Below are positions 25,919 through 34,396 of a stretch of 64,000 nt of DNA, piece after piece. The stretch is from Sulfurimonas sp. UBA2011. GTDB lineage: Bacteria > Campylobacterota > Campylobacteria > Campylobacterales > Sulfurimonadaceae. The number at the start of each line of letters is the position of its first letter. Positions within the stretch are counted from its first letter, which is position 1. The position numbers and the translations under genes are program-made. The notes beneath the pieces are model-generated. The model was not told the origin of the DNA and did not search any database. It worked only from the letters and a program-made list of their open reading frames with translations. The DNA lies in NCBI GenBank assembly GCA_002335055.1, contig DDCH01000010.1, forward strand, positions 47,848 through 111,847, read 5' to 3'.

Positions 25919-26377
25919 ATGCAAGAATCAAGCATTTTAGAATTAGCAGAACAGGTACTAGACTATGGAGTAATGGGGATACTTTTACTTATGAGTATAG
26001 CAACTTTGACATTATTTATAGAGCGTATGATGTTTTACAAAAGTGTAAGAACTGAGGATTATGAGTACAGAGATAATCTTGACCTTGACCTTACTGATAA
26101 CATAGGAGTTTTGAGTGCCATTGGTACTAATGCTCCTTATGTTGGGCTTCTTGGAACAGTTGTCGGTATCATGATAACTTTTTACACTATGGGTGATGTT
26201 GGTGCTGTTGATGCTAAGAAAATTATGGTTGGACTTGCACTTGCACTTAAAGCAACGGCTATGGGCCTTGTTGTCGCGATGCCAGCAATTGTTGCATATA
26301 CTATTACACTTCGTAAAGCAGAAAGAATTTTAACCAAATTTGATGTAGCAGTTGAAGCTGAGGCAAAAACGAAGTAA
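25919..26377 (+). CDS. exbB: ExbB-like proton channel protein
   Basis: A short MotA/TolQ/ExbB protein of 152 residues, the compact form seen in Campylobacterota. The first membrane segment is about residues 15-30 (GVMGILLLMSIATLTLFIE). The paired segments are in GTNAPYVGLLGTVVGIMITF and LALKATAMGLVVAMPAIVAY, with the family's Gly/Pro-rich pattern. With ExbD it uses the proton gradient to drive TonB-linked uptake at the outer membrane. Its end overlaps the exbD start (TAATG). No tonB follows. Confidence 0.9.
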   Translation: MQESSILELAEQVLDYGVMGILLLMSIATLTLFIERMMFYKSVRTEDYEYRDNLDLDLTDNIGVLSAIGTNAPYVGLLGTVVGIMITFYTMGDVGAVDAKKIMVGLALALKATAMGLVVAMPAIVAYTITLRKAERILTKFDVAVEAEAKTK

Positions 26378-26769
26378 TGGCAAAGTGTAAAAAAAGCCAT
26401 AAAAAGTTTGACTCCATAAATGTCATCCCTTTTATTGACATTATGCTCGTTTTACTTGTTATGGTTCTAACAACAGCCACCTTTATCAAACAAGGTGTGA
26501 TTCCTGTAAGTCTTCCAAAAGCAAAAGCAACAGATAAAAAAGACACTAAAAAAGAAGTGACTGTATATGTAAACGCGAAAGGTGAAATGTTTTTTGGCAA
26601 AGATAAGGTTGATTTAATCACATTAGAAAAGAGACTCTCAGCAGTTAACAAATCACAAACCGTAATTCTTAGAAGTGACAAAGAATCAAAGTTTCAAGAC
26701 TTTGTAAGTGTTATGGATATTTTAAAGCGTTTAGGACATGAACAGCTGTACATAGTTACAAAAAAATAA
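26377..26769 (+). CDS. exbD: ExbD-like proton channel protein
   Basis: A 130-residue ExbD/TolR protein. The single membrane helix holds the proton-carrying Asp (NVIPFIDIMLVLLVMVLTTAT), and the periplasmic domain is beta-alpha rich (VTVYVNAKGEMFFGKDKV, then LRSDKESKFQDFVSVMDILK). It forms a complex with ExbB. The next gene is on the other strand and is not tonB, so the TonB partner must be elsewhere in the genome. Confidence 0.9.
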   Translation: MAKCKKSHKKFDSINVIPFIDIMLVLLVMVLTTATFIKQGVIPVSLPKAKATDKKDTKKEVTVYVNAKGEMFFGKDKVDLITLEKRLSAVNKSQTVILRSDKESKFQDFVSVMDILKRLGHEQLYIVTKK

Positions 26770-26799
26770 CTCTTCTAGGGTTTAGAGACTTCTAGCCCC

Positions 26800-27021
26800 T
26801 TAATAACTTGTATCTAAAAGCTTAAACTTCGGAGTGGATTCTTCATCTTCTTCTACACTATTTTCACTCTTCTTTTTTTCTGTATGAAAAACTTTTTTCT
26901 TTACATCTCTTATGTCATTAAAAAGAGTGGATGCAACAAAAAATAAAATCATAATAACTACAATACTCGCATAAAGAAGTAAGTAATTTTTAATGTGACC
27001 TGATTCAAACGGGTTTTGCAT
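26800..27021 (-). CDS. small single-pass membrane protein
   Basis: A 73-residue protein with one membrane helix (about residues 14-33, LLLYASIVVIMILFFVASTLF) and a highly charged tail (KKKVFHTEKKKSENSVEEDEE). I do not recognise a family. It faces exbD and lies 146 bases past groEL on the same strand. The length and clear helix make a real gene plausible. Confidence 0.5.
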   Translation of the reverse strand: MQNPFESGHIKNYLLLYASIVVIMILFFVASTLFNDIRDVKKKVFHTEKKKSENSVEEDEESTPKFKLLDTSY

Positions 27022-27167
27022 AATCTCTCTTTATATTTTTGTAAAATTCTATCAAAATTTGGTATATATATTGCTTTAAAAGTGAATATATGATTAGTAT
27101 TTAAGCAAGTATATAAGAAGGGAATATAAACGGTAAAATACCGTTTATTGTAGAGATAAAGAGTGTT

Positions 27168-28796
27168 TTACATTCCCATACCAGGCATGCCACCCATCTG
27201 TTGAGGCATTTCTGCAGCAGACTCTTCTGGTACTTCATATATAGCCGCTTCAGTTGTAAGAAGCATAGAAGCTACTGATGTCGCGTTTGTAAGTGCAACA
27301 CGAGCTACTTTAAGTGGATCAATGATACCTGCTTTAAACATATCTACATACTCACCATTGGCAGCATTAAACCCGATAGTATCACTATCAGCTGTTATAA
27401 CTGTGTTTACCACAACACCGGTATCAAAACCTGCATTTGCAGCTATCTGTTTCATCGGTGCTGAAATAGCACGAAGAATAATCTCTGCACCTATCTTTTG
27501 GTCACCTTCAAGTTTTATACTTACTTTTGAAGCAGCACGAACAAGAGCTGCACCACCACCGACGATGATTCCCTCTTCAACCGCTGCTTTAGTAGCTGAA
27601 AGTGCATCATCAACACGGTCTTTTTTCTCTTTCATTTCAGTCTCTGTAGCTGCACCAACTTTGATAACTGCAACTCCACCGCTTAGTTTTGCTAAACGCT
27701 CTTGAAGTTTTTCTTTATCGTATTCACTAGTAGTTGTTTCTATTTGAACTTTGATTTCAGCAATTCTAGATTTAACATTTGCTTCTGCACCTGCACCATC
27801 AACGATAACAGTATTATCTTTATCAATTACAATGCGAGCTGCTTGACCTAACATCTCTATAGTAGCACCTTCAAGTGTATGACCAGTCTCTTCACTGATA
27901 ACAGTACCATGAGTTAAAACTGCGATGTCAGCAAGCATTGCTTTACGTCTATCACCAAAACCTGGAGCTTTAACAGCAGAGATGTTTAAAACGCCACGAA
28001 GTTTGTTTACAACTAAAGTAGAAAGTGCTTCACCTTCAACATCTTCAGCGATAATAAGAAGAGGGCGAGAAGTTTTTTGAACTTGTTCTAAAACTGGTAA
28101 AAGGTCTTTAAGAGAAGAGATTTTACTATCACATAAAAGAATCCAAGGATTTTCAATCTCAGCAACCATTTTTTCAGGGTTAGTAATGAAGTAAGGACTG
28201 AGGTAACCACGGTCAAACTGCATACCTTCAACTACATCAAGCTCATCACTGATACCTTTTGCTTCTTCAACAGTTATAACACCATCTTGACCAACTTTGT
28301 CCATAGCTTCAGCGATCATATCTCCAATAGCAGTGTCCGAGTTTGCTGAGATAGTTGCAACTTGAGCGATATCTTGTTTACCATTTACTTCTTTAGCAGA
28401 AGCTGTAAGGTTCTCTAGTATTTCTGTACAAGCCTTATCCATACCGCGTTTAACTTCAACTGGATTTGCTCCAGCAGTAATGTTACGAAGACCTTCAGAA
28501 AATATTGCATTCGCAAGAACAGTAGCAGTAGTAGTACCATCACCAGCCTCATCAGCAGTGTTTGATGCTACTTCTTTTACAAGTTGTGCACCCATGTTCT
28601 CAAGAGGGTCTTTTAACTCAACTTCTCTAGCAACTGAAACACCATCTTTTGTAAGAACTGGAGCACCGTAGCTTTTCATGATAAGAACATTACGACCACG
28701 AGGTCCCATTGTTACTTTTACTGCATCTGTTAGTTTTTCAACACCACGAGCGAGAGCATTACGAGCCGTATCTGAAAATATTATTTCTTTTGCCAT
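27168..28796 (-). CDS. groL: chaperonin GroEL
   Basis: The 542-residue 60-kDa chaperonin that folds proteins in a double ring. [10 protein letters not shown] and [11 protein letters not shown] start the equatorial domain, [10 protein letters not shown] holds the ATP-hydrolysis Asp, and the usual GGMPGMGM tail ends it. It lies four bases after groES and is co-transcribed with it. No CIRCE repeat is seen upstream of the operon, so control by HrcA is not evident from this site. Confidence 0.98.
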   Translation of the reverse strand: MAKEIIFSDTARNALARGVEKLTDAVKVTMGPRGRNVLIMKSYGAPVLTKDGVSVAREVELKDPLENMGAQLVKEVASNTADEAGDGTTTATVLANAIFSEGLRNITAGANPVEVKRGMDKACTEILENLTASAKEVNGKQDIAQVATISANSDTAIGDMIAEAMDKVGQDGVITVEEAKGISDELDVVEGMQFDRGYLSPYFITNPEKMVAEIENPWILLCDSKISSLKDLLPVLEQVQKTSRPLLIIAEDVEGEALSTLVVNKLRGVLNISAVKAPGFGDRRKAMLADIAVLTHGTVISEETGHTLEGATIEMLGQAARIVIDKDNTVIVDGAGAEANVKSRIAEIKVQIETTTSEYDKEKLQERLAKLSGGVAVIKVGAATETEMKEKKDRVDDALSATKAAVEEGIIVGGGAALVRAASKVSIKLEGDQKIGAEIILRAISAPMKQIAANAGFDTGVVVNTVITADSDTIGFNAANGEYVDMFKAGIIDPLKVARVALTNATSVASMLLTTEAAIYEVPEESAAEMPQQMGGMPGMGM

Positions 28797-28800
28797 ATTG

Positions 28801-29061
28801 TTATCCTATTATTCCAAAAATGTCTTCAGTTTCAAGTACTACATAGTCTGTACCATCAAAAGAAACTTCGTTTCCTGAGTACTTACCAAAAAGAACTTGA
28901 TTACCTGTTGTTATTGTTTCTACTTCTTTACTTACAGCGATTACTTCACCGCGTGCAGGTTTCTCTTTTGCATTATCTGGAATAATAATCCCTGACATAG
29001 TCGTTGTAGCTTCTTCTACACGTTTTACTAAAACTCTGTTTCCAAGTGGTTGAAAATTCAT
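28801..29061 (-). CDS. groS: co-chaperonin GroES
   Basis: The 86-residue lid of the GroEL chamber. [33 protein letters not shown] gives the first strand and mobile loop, and [30 protein letters not shown] the end. I chose the ATG at 29061, which has AGAGG seven bases upstream and matches the family length. The ATG at 29076 would add five residues. Confidence 0.97.
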   Translation of the reverse strand: MNFQPLGNRVLVKRVEEATTTMSGIIIPDNAKEKPARGEVIAVSKEVETITTGNQVLFGKYSGNEVSFDGTDYVVLETEDIFGIIG

Positions 29062-29189
29062 TGTAACCTCTTTCATTATTTATATTGATTTTATAACTGC
29101 GATTTTACCATAATAGGTTTAATAAATATTATTTTTAGCAGATTTGAATAGTTTTAAGTAAACAAAGGAAAATAAAAGCTTCTAGTGGT

Positions 29190-29195
29190 TATAAT
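29190..29195 (+). promoter_or_regulatory. -10 of the tRNA pair (left copy)
   Basis: TATAAT lies 17 bases before the first base of tRNA-Met. The right-hand tRNA copy lacks an equally good element in the same place. This suggests that the left copy keeps the native promoter. Confidence 0.5.
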
Positions 29196-29213
29196 TCCAC
29201 CCTCTTAAAGATG

Positions 29214-29394
<181 letters not shown>

Positions 29395-29571
29395 AAATCC
29401 CTCAAATACGAACTTCCAAAAGATTTTAACTTTGTATAATTTAATTATATATTCTTCTAAGAACCATCAGTATAGCATGACTATATGATAAATACAAAAT
29501 AAATATATTTATAACACAACCTTAAACAAATCAACTTACACTCTTTTCAATGTAGCAAAGTAGTCTCAAAA

Positions 29572-29595
29572 TGTGTCTAGTTAATGTAGCTAGTT
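29572..29595 (+). repeat. 24-base direct repeat, left copy
   Basis: A TGTGTCTAG-T-TAATGTAGCTAGTT sequence that recurs at 33122 with one mismatch. The right copy lies between the integrase start and the right tRNA pair, and the left copy is about 180 bases inside the left pair. This arrangement suits integrase arm sites or an older element border. Confidence 0.6.
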
Positions 29596-29623
29596 ATAAA
29601 ATAAACCTGCAGTCAGTTATTGT

Positions 29624-29666
29624 AATAAAAGAGAAATAGGGTCTTATCTATAGTCTAAAATCTATT
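29624..29666. repeat. module-end repeat A
   Basis: AATAAAAGAGAAATAGG followed by GTCT and then TATAGTCTAAAA. The 17-base core recurs exactly at 30038 and 30886, each time at the 3' end of a minus-strand island gene. Copy A also holds a perfect inverted repeat, AGAAATAG and CTATTTCT, so it may fold as a terminator. Read as protein it gives CNKREIGSYL, like the ends of the other two copies. Confidence 0.65.
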
Positions 29667-29816
29667 TCTTTGTTCTCGACTTAACATTGCTGCTTTTTTC
29701 ATCTCTGCGGCGATGATAAGTTTTTCTCTTTCTGCTTCTTCAATTTTTTTAAGAAGTTCTCTTTTTTCTTTTTCCATTTCCGCAATAATTTTATTTATCT
29801 CTGTCAGTGTTCGCAT
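29655..29816 (-). CDS. 53-residue coiled-coil protein of the island
   Basis: A short minus-strand frame starting at the ATG at 29816, with AAGAAGGAA upstream. The product (MRTLTEINKIIAEMEKEKRE, then LLKKIEEAEREKLIIAAEMK) is almost wholly helical and charged with heptad-like spacing. It may be a dimerising or DNA-associated small protein. I recognise no family. It occupies the same place in module 1 that the two acidic paralogues occupy in modules 2 and 3. Confidence 0.5.
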   Translation of the reverse strand: MRTLTEINKIIAEMEKEKRELLKKIEEAEREKLIIAAEMKKAAMLSREQRNRF

Positions 29817-29881
29817 ATTCTTATTATTCCTTCTTTATTTTATTTTAATTGTTTCATACTAATTATAGGTATTATTTCTTA

Positions 29882-30067
29882 ATGAATGGTGTACAGTTAG
29901 TAAGAATAAAAGGTATATATAAAAGTAAATTAGATGATAAGGGAGAATCCATTGAAGAGTTACTTAGTAAAGGTGTAAGTAAATCTTCAATTAGTAAGAT
30001 AATTGATGTAAAGTATCAAACACCAATCAGTTACTGTAATAAAAGAGAAATAGGATGTACTTTTTAG
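29882..30067 (+). CDS. small helix-turn-helix-like protein of the island
   Basis: The 61-residue product contains SIEELLSKGVSKSSISKIIDVKYQT, which looks like the helix-turn-helix of serine recombinases and related regulators (xxLLxxGxSxxxIAxxLxVS). The catalytic domain of a recombinase is absent, so it is either a small DNA-binding protein or a fragment. I use the ATG at 29882; a TTG at 29849 would add 11 residues. Its last codons come from module-end repeat B. Confidence 0.45.
   Translation: MNGVQLVRIKGIYKSKLDDKGESIEELLSKGVSKSSISKIIDVKYQTPISYCNKREIGCTF
30038..30054. repeat. module-end repeat B
   Basis: An exact copy of the 17-base core AATAAAAGAGAAATAGG. It overlaps the 3' end of the helix-turn-helix-like gene and lies 23 bases from the stop of the first acidic paralogue. 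The preceding CAGTTA-TGT is also shared with copy A. Confidence 0.65.
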
Positions 30068-30076
30068 TTCCTACTC

Positions 30077-30529
30077 TTATCCTTTATTGTACATCTTTTT
30101 ATAATATTTGTATTCACCTTTTGTTTCGCGATACTCTGTTTTTACTTCTTTCAGATAGTTCTCTATAAGGTATTCAATTCCATCAATTCCTTCATCTTCT
30201 AAAGTTTTAAGACGCTCTTCAAGTTGCCCTGAATATATATATAAGTCATCGACTAAACAGAAATCTAAAGTTTCCATGGACTCAATAAAATTCATTTTTT
30301 CGCTTTTAGATTCCTCTATCATTTCTTGTAAGAATTCTTCCATTTTCTTTTCTATTTTCAATTTCTTATAGCGTTTTAGACCTCTTTCTTCCAGACCCCC
30401 ACCATCGCTATCTTGATCAAACTCATCTACTTCACAAATAAAGAGTTTTAGACCTAACAATTTTCGCATGTTTGGATGATTTCTTAATTTGTCTAGTAGC
30501 GGTGTCTTGCTTGTTTTACTCTTGCTCAT
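30077..30529 (-). CDS. island protein of unknown function, paralogue 1
   Basis: A 150-residue acidic cytoplasmic protein. It is clearly related to the product of 30917-31387: both start with a TPLLD-LR-HP-M-KLL-LKLF-CE-DE pattern, share ERGLKRYK, and end in a Tyr-rich helical tail (LIENYLKEVKTEYRETKGEY here). It has no signal peptide, membrane segment or catalytic motif that I recognise. It has its own AT-rich promoter region upstream, similar to those of the other modules. Function unknown; a role in element defence or regulation is only a guess. Confidence 0.65.
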   Translation of the reverse strand: MSKSKTSKTPLLDKLRNHPNMRKLLGLKLFICEVDEFDQDSDGGGLEERGLKRYKKLKIEKKMEEFLQEMIEESKSEKMNFIESMETLDFCLVDDLYIYSGQLEERLKTLEDEGIDGIEYLIENYLKEVKTEYRETKGEYKYYKKMYNKG

Positions 30530-30621
30530 CTTATGCCTTTTCTATTTTATTTTACCATACTTATTATAGTGCTTATTACTTTTAGTTTACTATGAGTATA
30601 ATAATTTAATAAAGGAGATTT

Positions 30622-30915
30622 ATGGACATAGATGGAATGGAATTTAAAGTTAACAATTTAAAAGAAAGAGTAGAAGAGCTATGTGATAAATCTAGTGCTT
30701 ATGTTCGATATATAGTTTTAAGTATATTGGGACTAGTCATCTCCCTGGGAAATATTATATCAAATATGTTATTTGGTTTTGATAATTTATATGAACATGG
30801 CAATTTTATTATTTATATGTTGATCTTTTCAAGTTTCGCTTTTTTCATGATTAGAGCAATGAAAATAAATCTGAAACTTCTACAGAATAAAAGAGAAATA
30901 GGGTCTACTTTATAG
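30622..30915 (+). CDS. small two-helix membrane protein of the island
   Basis: A 97-residue protein with a short N-terminal helix (FKVNNLKERVEELCDKSS) and two membrane segments (YIVLSILGLVISLGNIIS and FIIYMLIFSSFAFFMI). A good ribosome site (AAGGAG) precedes the ATG. The last residues (NKREIGSTL) are encoded by module-end repeat C. I recognise no family. Its size and shape would fit a small membrane effector, but no evidence shows this. Confidence 0.55.
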   Translation: MDIDGMEFKVNNLKERVEELCDKSSAYVRYIVLSILGLVISLGNIISNMLFGFDNLYEHGNFIIYMLIFSSFAFFMIRAMKINLKLLQNKREIGSTL

Positions 30916-30927
30916 TCTAAAACCTAC
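30886..30927. repeat. module-end repeat C
   Basis: The third copy of AATAAAAGAGAAATAGG, followed like copy A by GTCT and TATAGTCTAAAA. It lies across the end of the membrane-protein gene and the stop of the second acidic paralogue, which converge here. Confidence 0.65.
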
Positions 30928-31387
30928 TCTCTCCAACTTTGAGTTTATCATACTGCTCTTTGTGATATTCGTATGAATCTATTTCAACGATATAATCTGT
31001 CCTTACTTCTTCTAGGTAGTATTCTATAAGGTCTGTAATTCCATCCACTTTACTCCATTCATATAATTTAAGTCGTGCTTCCAGGCGGCATGAATCTACA
31101 TAAAAGGTATCCTCTAATCCGTCATTTAAGTTGTTTATAAAATCAATATAATTCACATTTTCACTTTCGTTTTCTAATAATAATAATTCTAAGTCTTTTT
31201 CTAGTTCTGCTTCTATTCCCAATGTTTTATAGCGTTTTAGACCTCTTTCATCTAGATCCTCACCAGCACCATTATCACCCAACTCATCTATTTCACAAGT
31301 AAAGAGTTTTAGACTTAATAACTTTTTCATTTGTGGATGCTTTCTTAATTGATCCAGTAGTGGTGTTGCACTTTTCTCATCTTTCAT
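30917..31387 (-). CDS. island protein of unknown function, paralogue 2
   Basis: A 156-residue acidic protein homologous to the product of 30077-30529. Shared parts include TPLLDQLRKHPQMKKLLSLK, DERGLKRYKTLGIE, LEARLK and the end LIEYYLEEVRTDY. The two genes are in the same orientation and the same module position, so they probably arose by module duplication followed by strong divergence. No domain is recognised. It has no sign of decay. Confidence 0.65.
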   Translation of the reverse strand: MKDEKSATPLLDQLRKHPQMKKLLSLKLFTCEIDELGDNGAGEDLDERGLKRYKTLGIEAELEKDLELLLLENESENVNYIDFINNLNDGLEDTFYVDSCRLEARLKLYEWSKVDGITDLIEYYLEEVRTDYIVEIDSYEYHKEQYDKLKVGESRF

Positions 31388-31549
31388 TTTTATACCTATT
31401 TTATTTTTTAGTATTTCTATCTATAGACTCAAGTCGTGAGTTGTTATGGCAAATAATATAATTAAGCACTACAAGACCCTAATTAGATGACAATATAAGC
31501 GATATTAGCATTAAGTTTTTGTCTTTTGAATAAATACTTGTATAGTAGA

Positions 31550-31735
31550 AAACCCCGAGTAGCCGTTTCGCATTTGGCTTGGTTCTAAAAGCCGAATTTG
31601 GGTGAAGAGAGAACTCTCTAACGGCGGCATCTTCTCGTATATGTTTCCACAACTCAAACGAAGGCACTGACTCACAAAAGCTCTACTAGTTCACTAGTTG
31701 AATATGTAGAACCCTCATTGGTGCGATTATTCGTA
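31550..31735. ncRNA. strongly structured non-coding segment
   Basis: This stretch can form several stems in a row. A GCCGT/ACGGC pair encloses two hairpins: ATTTGGCTT/AAGCCGAAT (nine pairs, one G-T) and GAGAG/CTCTC. Further right ACTAGT repeats as an inverted pair, and GGTGCGA/TCGTACC forms another stem. It is less AT-rich than the rest of the island. No frame over it looks like a protein. It could be an RNA gene, a recombination site or a folded single-strand site. The flanks, 31388-31549 and 31736-31911, hold nothing I can name. Confidence 0.4.
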
Positions 31736-31911
31736 CCACTCAGATTGTCTATATATAATTATACAAAAGTTTTACTTGATTTAGTTTTAAGGTGTATGGC
31801 TTAGTCTTTCTTGGTCGTTGATAATAAATGGTATAACATTTTACATTAGAACCCAAGGATATAAGGATATAATAGATTATATAGATATAAACTATCACGA
31901 AAGGATATATT

Positions 31912-32112
31912 ATGTTAGTATTTGAAAATGAAGAGCTTTGCGAAGAAGAAGTAGCAAGAGCGGAACTATACAAATCGATATTAGAAACCATGGATGCAGT
32001 TGAGGGAGAAAATACTAGAGATGGATTAATCTCTTATGCCTCTGATAAACTTGGCTTAGAACTCGACTATGTAAAAGAGATAATACAAGATGAAGAGAAG
32101 TATATCTCCTAG
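31912..32112 (+). CDS. small acidic island protein
   Basis: A 66-residue, strongly acidic protein (MLVFENEELCEEEVARAELY, then DAVEGENTRDGLISYASDKL). A GAAAGGA ribosome site lies before the ATG. It looks all-helical, has no membrane part, and matches nothing I know. It lies between the structured segment and the broken integrase. A DNA-mimic or small regulator is possible but not shown. Confidence 0.5.
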   Translation: MLVFENEELCEEEVARAELYKSILETMDAVEGENTRDGLISYASDKLGLELDYVKEIIQDEEKYIS

Positions 32113-32160
32113 AAATATTTGTTTATTTAGCTGATGTAGATAAACAAGAGTGACTTCAGG

Positions 32161-33083
32161 TTATACAGCCTCTAAAAGCTCTATAACAGCCTTTAGCTGG
32201 GTTACAGTATAACCTTTTGAATACCTAGATAGAGTCATAGAAGTATGAGAATGCCCTAAGAGTTCAGAAACTATATTACTGTCTGCTTCTCTGTGGATGA
32301 GTTCAGTTGCGATGGAATGTCTCAGAGAATATAGAGACTTCTTCTGCTTGTCTTTGAAGTTATTCGCCTTGATTATGTCTGTTGTGTTTCTCGCTAGAGT
32401 TGCACTCTTAACAGATTTTAAATAATTACTATAATTGTCTATATCATCTAATAGGCTTGAGTGTATTGGTATCAATCTATAACTAGTATTTGTTTTTAAC
32501 TTAATCTTTGGATCAAGTAGAGAGAAGCATTTTACACCATCTTCAGTTACAATCTTACATTTATAAAGTTCACTAAGCCTCATTCCTGTAAGCCTCAAAA
32601 CTCTTAGTAAATAGGCTTTATCAGCTGAAACGATACCAAGTATGACATGCAATTCATCGTGGCTTAAAGCCTCTCTCTAGTGTCTTGTATAACCTGTTCT
32701 GAGTAGAGGGATACTTAGCACGATATTAACAGGTACATAGCCCATAACAAGGGCGAAGTTCAACAGTGCCCTAAGCCACTTGATATATTTATTAGCTGTT
32801 TGATTTGAAATCATATTATCACTAGAAATAGTATCTATTGAATTTATAATAGCAGAGATAGTCATTGACCTATGAGAATATCCTTCGAGATACCTAGAGG
32901 CTGTAGCTGTAAAGCTTCATTTAGTGTTGTATTGAATATGATAGCTTGTTGTGTAGCTTCTAGCAGTTCAGCACCTAAACTTACTCTGATTGTATTAGTA
33001 TTAAAATACTTACTTAGCTTTGTTGGTACTCTTCGTTTGTATTGATATGTGTTGAACTTTGTTTGTGTCATGTAGAGTTTCAT
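32161..33083 (-). pseudogene. tyrosine recombinase (integrase), broken
   Basis: The region encodes a phage-type integrase in pieces. The N-terminal arm domain is YKRRVPTKLSKYFNTNTIRVSL (33083-32862). After a frame change the core-binding part follows (ANKYIKWLRALLNFALVMGYVP). An in-frame TAG at about 32680 separates it from the catalytic domain. That domain keeps the first Arg (LTGMRLSELY), YSLRHSIATEL in place of HxxR, LLGHSHTSMT and the Tyr of SRYSKGY. About 300 codons remain of a family near 400. The break means the island can no longer excise by itself. Confidence 0.8.
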
Positions 33084-33121
33084 CTATAGATCTTTGAGTT
33101 AGTCTTTAGAAGTCTATATTT

Positions 33122-33145
33122 TGTGTCTAGGTAATGTAGCTAGTT
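33122..33145 (+). repeat. 24-base direct repeat, right copy
   Basis: It matches 29572-29595 with one mismatch (G for T at the tenth base). It lies 39 bases upstream of the integrase start and about 28 bases from the right tRNA pair, a common place for integrase-binding sites. Confidence 0.6.
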
Positions 33146-33173
33146 TATTAAATTATATTCTAAAAGCTCGTTA

Positions 33174-33354
<181 letters not shown>

Positions 33355-33426
33355 TATACAACCCAATACACACTGACTTTCCAACTGATTTATTTAGATG
33401 CTGTGCCCTAAAGTGTCACATGACTT

Positions 33427-33627
33427 TTAGCAATAGTCCCTTTTTATATCACTCTTATTGGGCTTGCTTTTTTCCATAAACATATGACAATCTATTCCAC
33501 TGCTTTGAAACACAACCATTGATGGAATTATATGTGATTTGAAACCATAAGACTTGCATCCATGTGGTCTTTTTGACTCCCAGGTAACAAAATAGTGTTG
33601 ACATCTTCTACAGTTGATTCTTTTCAT
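33427..33627 (-). CDS. Cys-rich conserved small protein
   Basis: A 66-residue protein with likely metal-binding Cys: CRRCQHYFVTWESKRPHGC, then YGFKSHIIPSMVVFQSSGIDC. This pattern (CxxC-H-YFVTW ... P-GC ... YGFKS ... SSG-DC) recurs in small conserved proteins of several proteobacterial groups, as I recall, with no known function. It sits alone just outside the right border of the island, facing away from dut. Confidence 0.7.
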   Translation of the reverse strand: MKRINCRRCQHYFVTWESKRPHGCKSYGFKSHIIPSMVVFQSSGIDCHMFMEKSKPNKSDIKRDYC

Positions 33628-33703
33628 ATACCGGCCCTTTTAAGTGTAAAATATTAGCATATTAGATACAATTAACAAATTAAAATTTATTAAAGAGAGC
33701 CTT

Positions 33704-34396
33704 ATGGACAAGATATTACTAATGTTTCAACTACAAAATCAACTCAATTGTGCAACCAATGGAGATGACTGGACTAAAGGTCTAACAAAAAATGAAAAAA
33801 CTATAAACTGGAGACGCTGTATTTATATGGAATGTGCAGAGATGGTAGATAGTTTTTCTTGGAAGCATTGGAAGGCTATTGATGCTGCACCTGATTGGGA
33901 TAACCATCAGATAGAAGTTATTGATGTTTGGCATTTTATCATGAGTTTAGCTATCGAAGACTATAGTAATACTCTAAGAGGTGGTGTAGATGATGTCGCT
34001 ATAAGTGTATCTGAATTAGAGTCATTTTCTAAAGTAGATATTGCAGAAGAGACTTTTGCTCCGCAAAATGATGTTATAGCTAAGGTTGAAAACCTTATTC
34101 GTCTGGCTATCTCACAAGACACTTTAGAGTTAGAGAAGTTAATCTCTGAGTTTTTTGACCTTGTTGTTATGAGTGGTCTAAACTTAGAGTCTTTATATAG
34201 ACTGTATGTAGGAAAAAATATCTTAAACCAGTTCCGTCAAGATAATGGATACAAAGATGGCTCTTATATAAAAGTATGGGCAGGAGAAGAAGATAATGTT
34301 GTAATGAAACGTATCTGGGAAGAAAACGCAGACATTAAACCAGATATTTTATACAAAGAATTAACTAAGTCATATGCCGCACTTACTAAAAGTTAA
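33704..34396 (+). CDS. dut: dimeric dUTP diphosphatase
   Basis: An all-alpha dUTPase of 230 residues, which turns dUTP into dUMP and keeps uracil out of DNA. It is the dimeric type found in Campylobacter and some phages, not the trimeric type. Metal-binding residues are in ECAEMVDSFSWKHWK (Glu-x-x-Glu) and IEVIDVWHF (Glu and Asp). GAGAG precedes the ATG. Its end overlaps the next gene by 23 bases. Confidence 0.92.
   Translation: MDKILLMFQLQNQLNCATNGDDWTKGLTKNEKTINWRRCIYMECAEMVDSFSWKHWKAIDAAPDWDNHQIEVIDVWHFIMSLAIEDYSNTLRGGVDDVAISVSELESFSKVDIAEETFAPQNDVIAKVENLIRLAISQDTLELEKLISEFFDLVVMSGLNLESLYRLYVGKNILNQFRQDNGYKDGSYIKVWAGEEDNVVMKRIWEENADIKPDILYKELTKSYAALTKS

Noticed and set aside
29061..29210. 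CIRCE element upstream of groES
   Set aside because: No TTAGCACTC-type inverted repeat was found in this gap.
31479..31667. 62-codon minus-strand frame over the structured segment
   Set aside because: It has no clear ribosome site and its sequence is explained by hairpin arms; the folding is the stronger signal.
29614..31735. Integron cassette array
   Set aside because: No integron integrase and no paired RYYYAAC/GTTRRRY sites enclosing the repeats were found by eye; a single GTTAGA is not enough.
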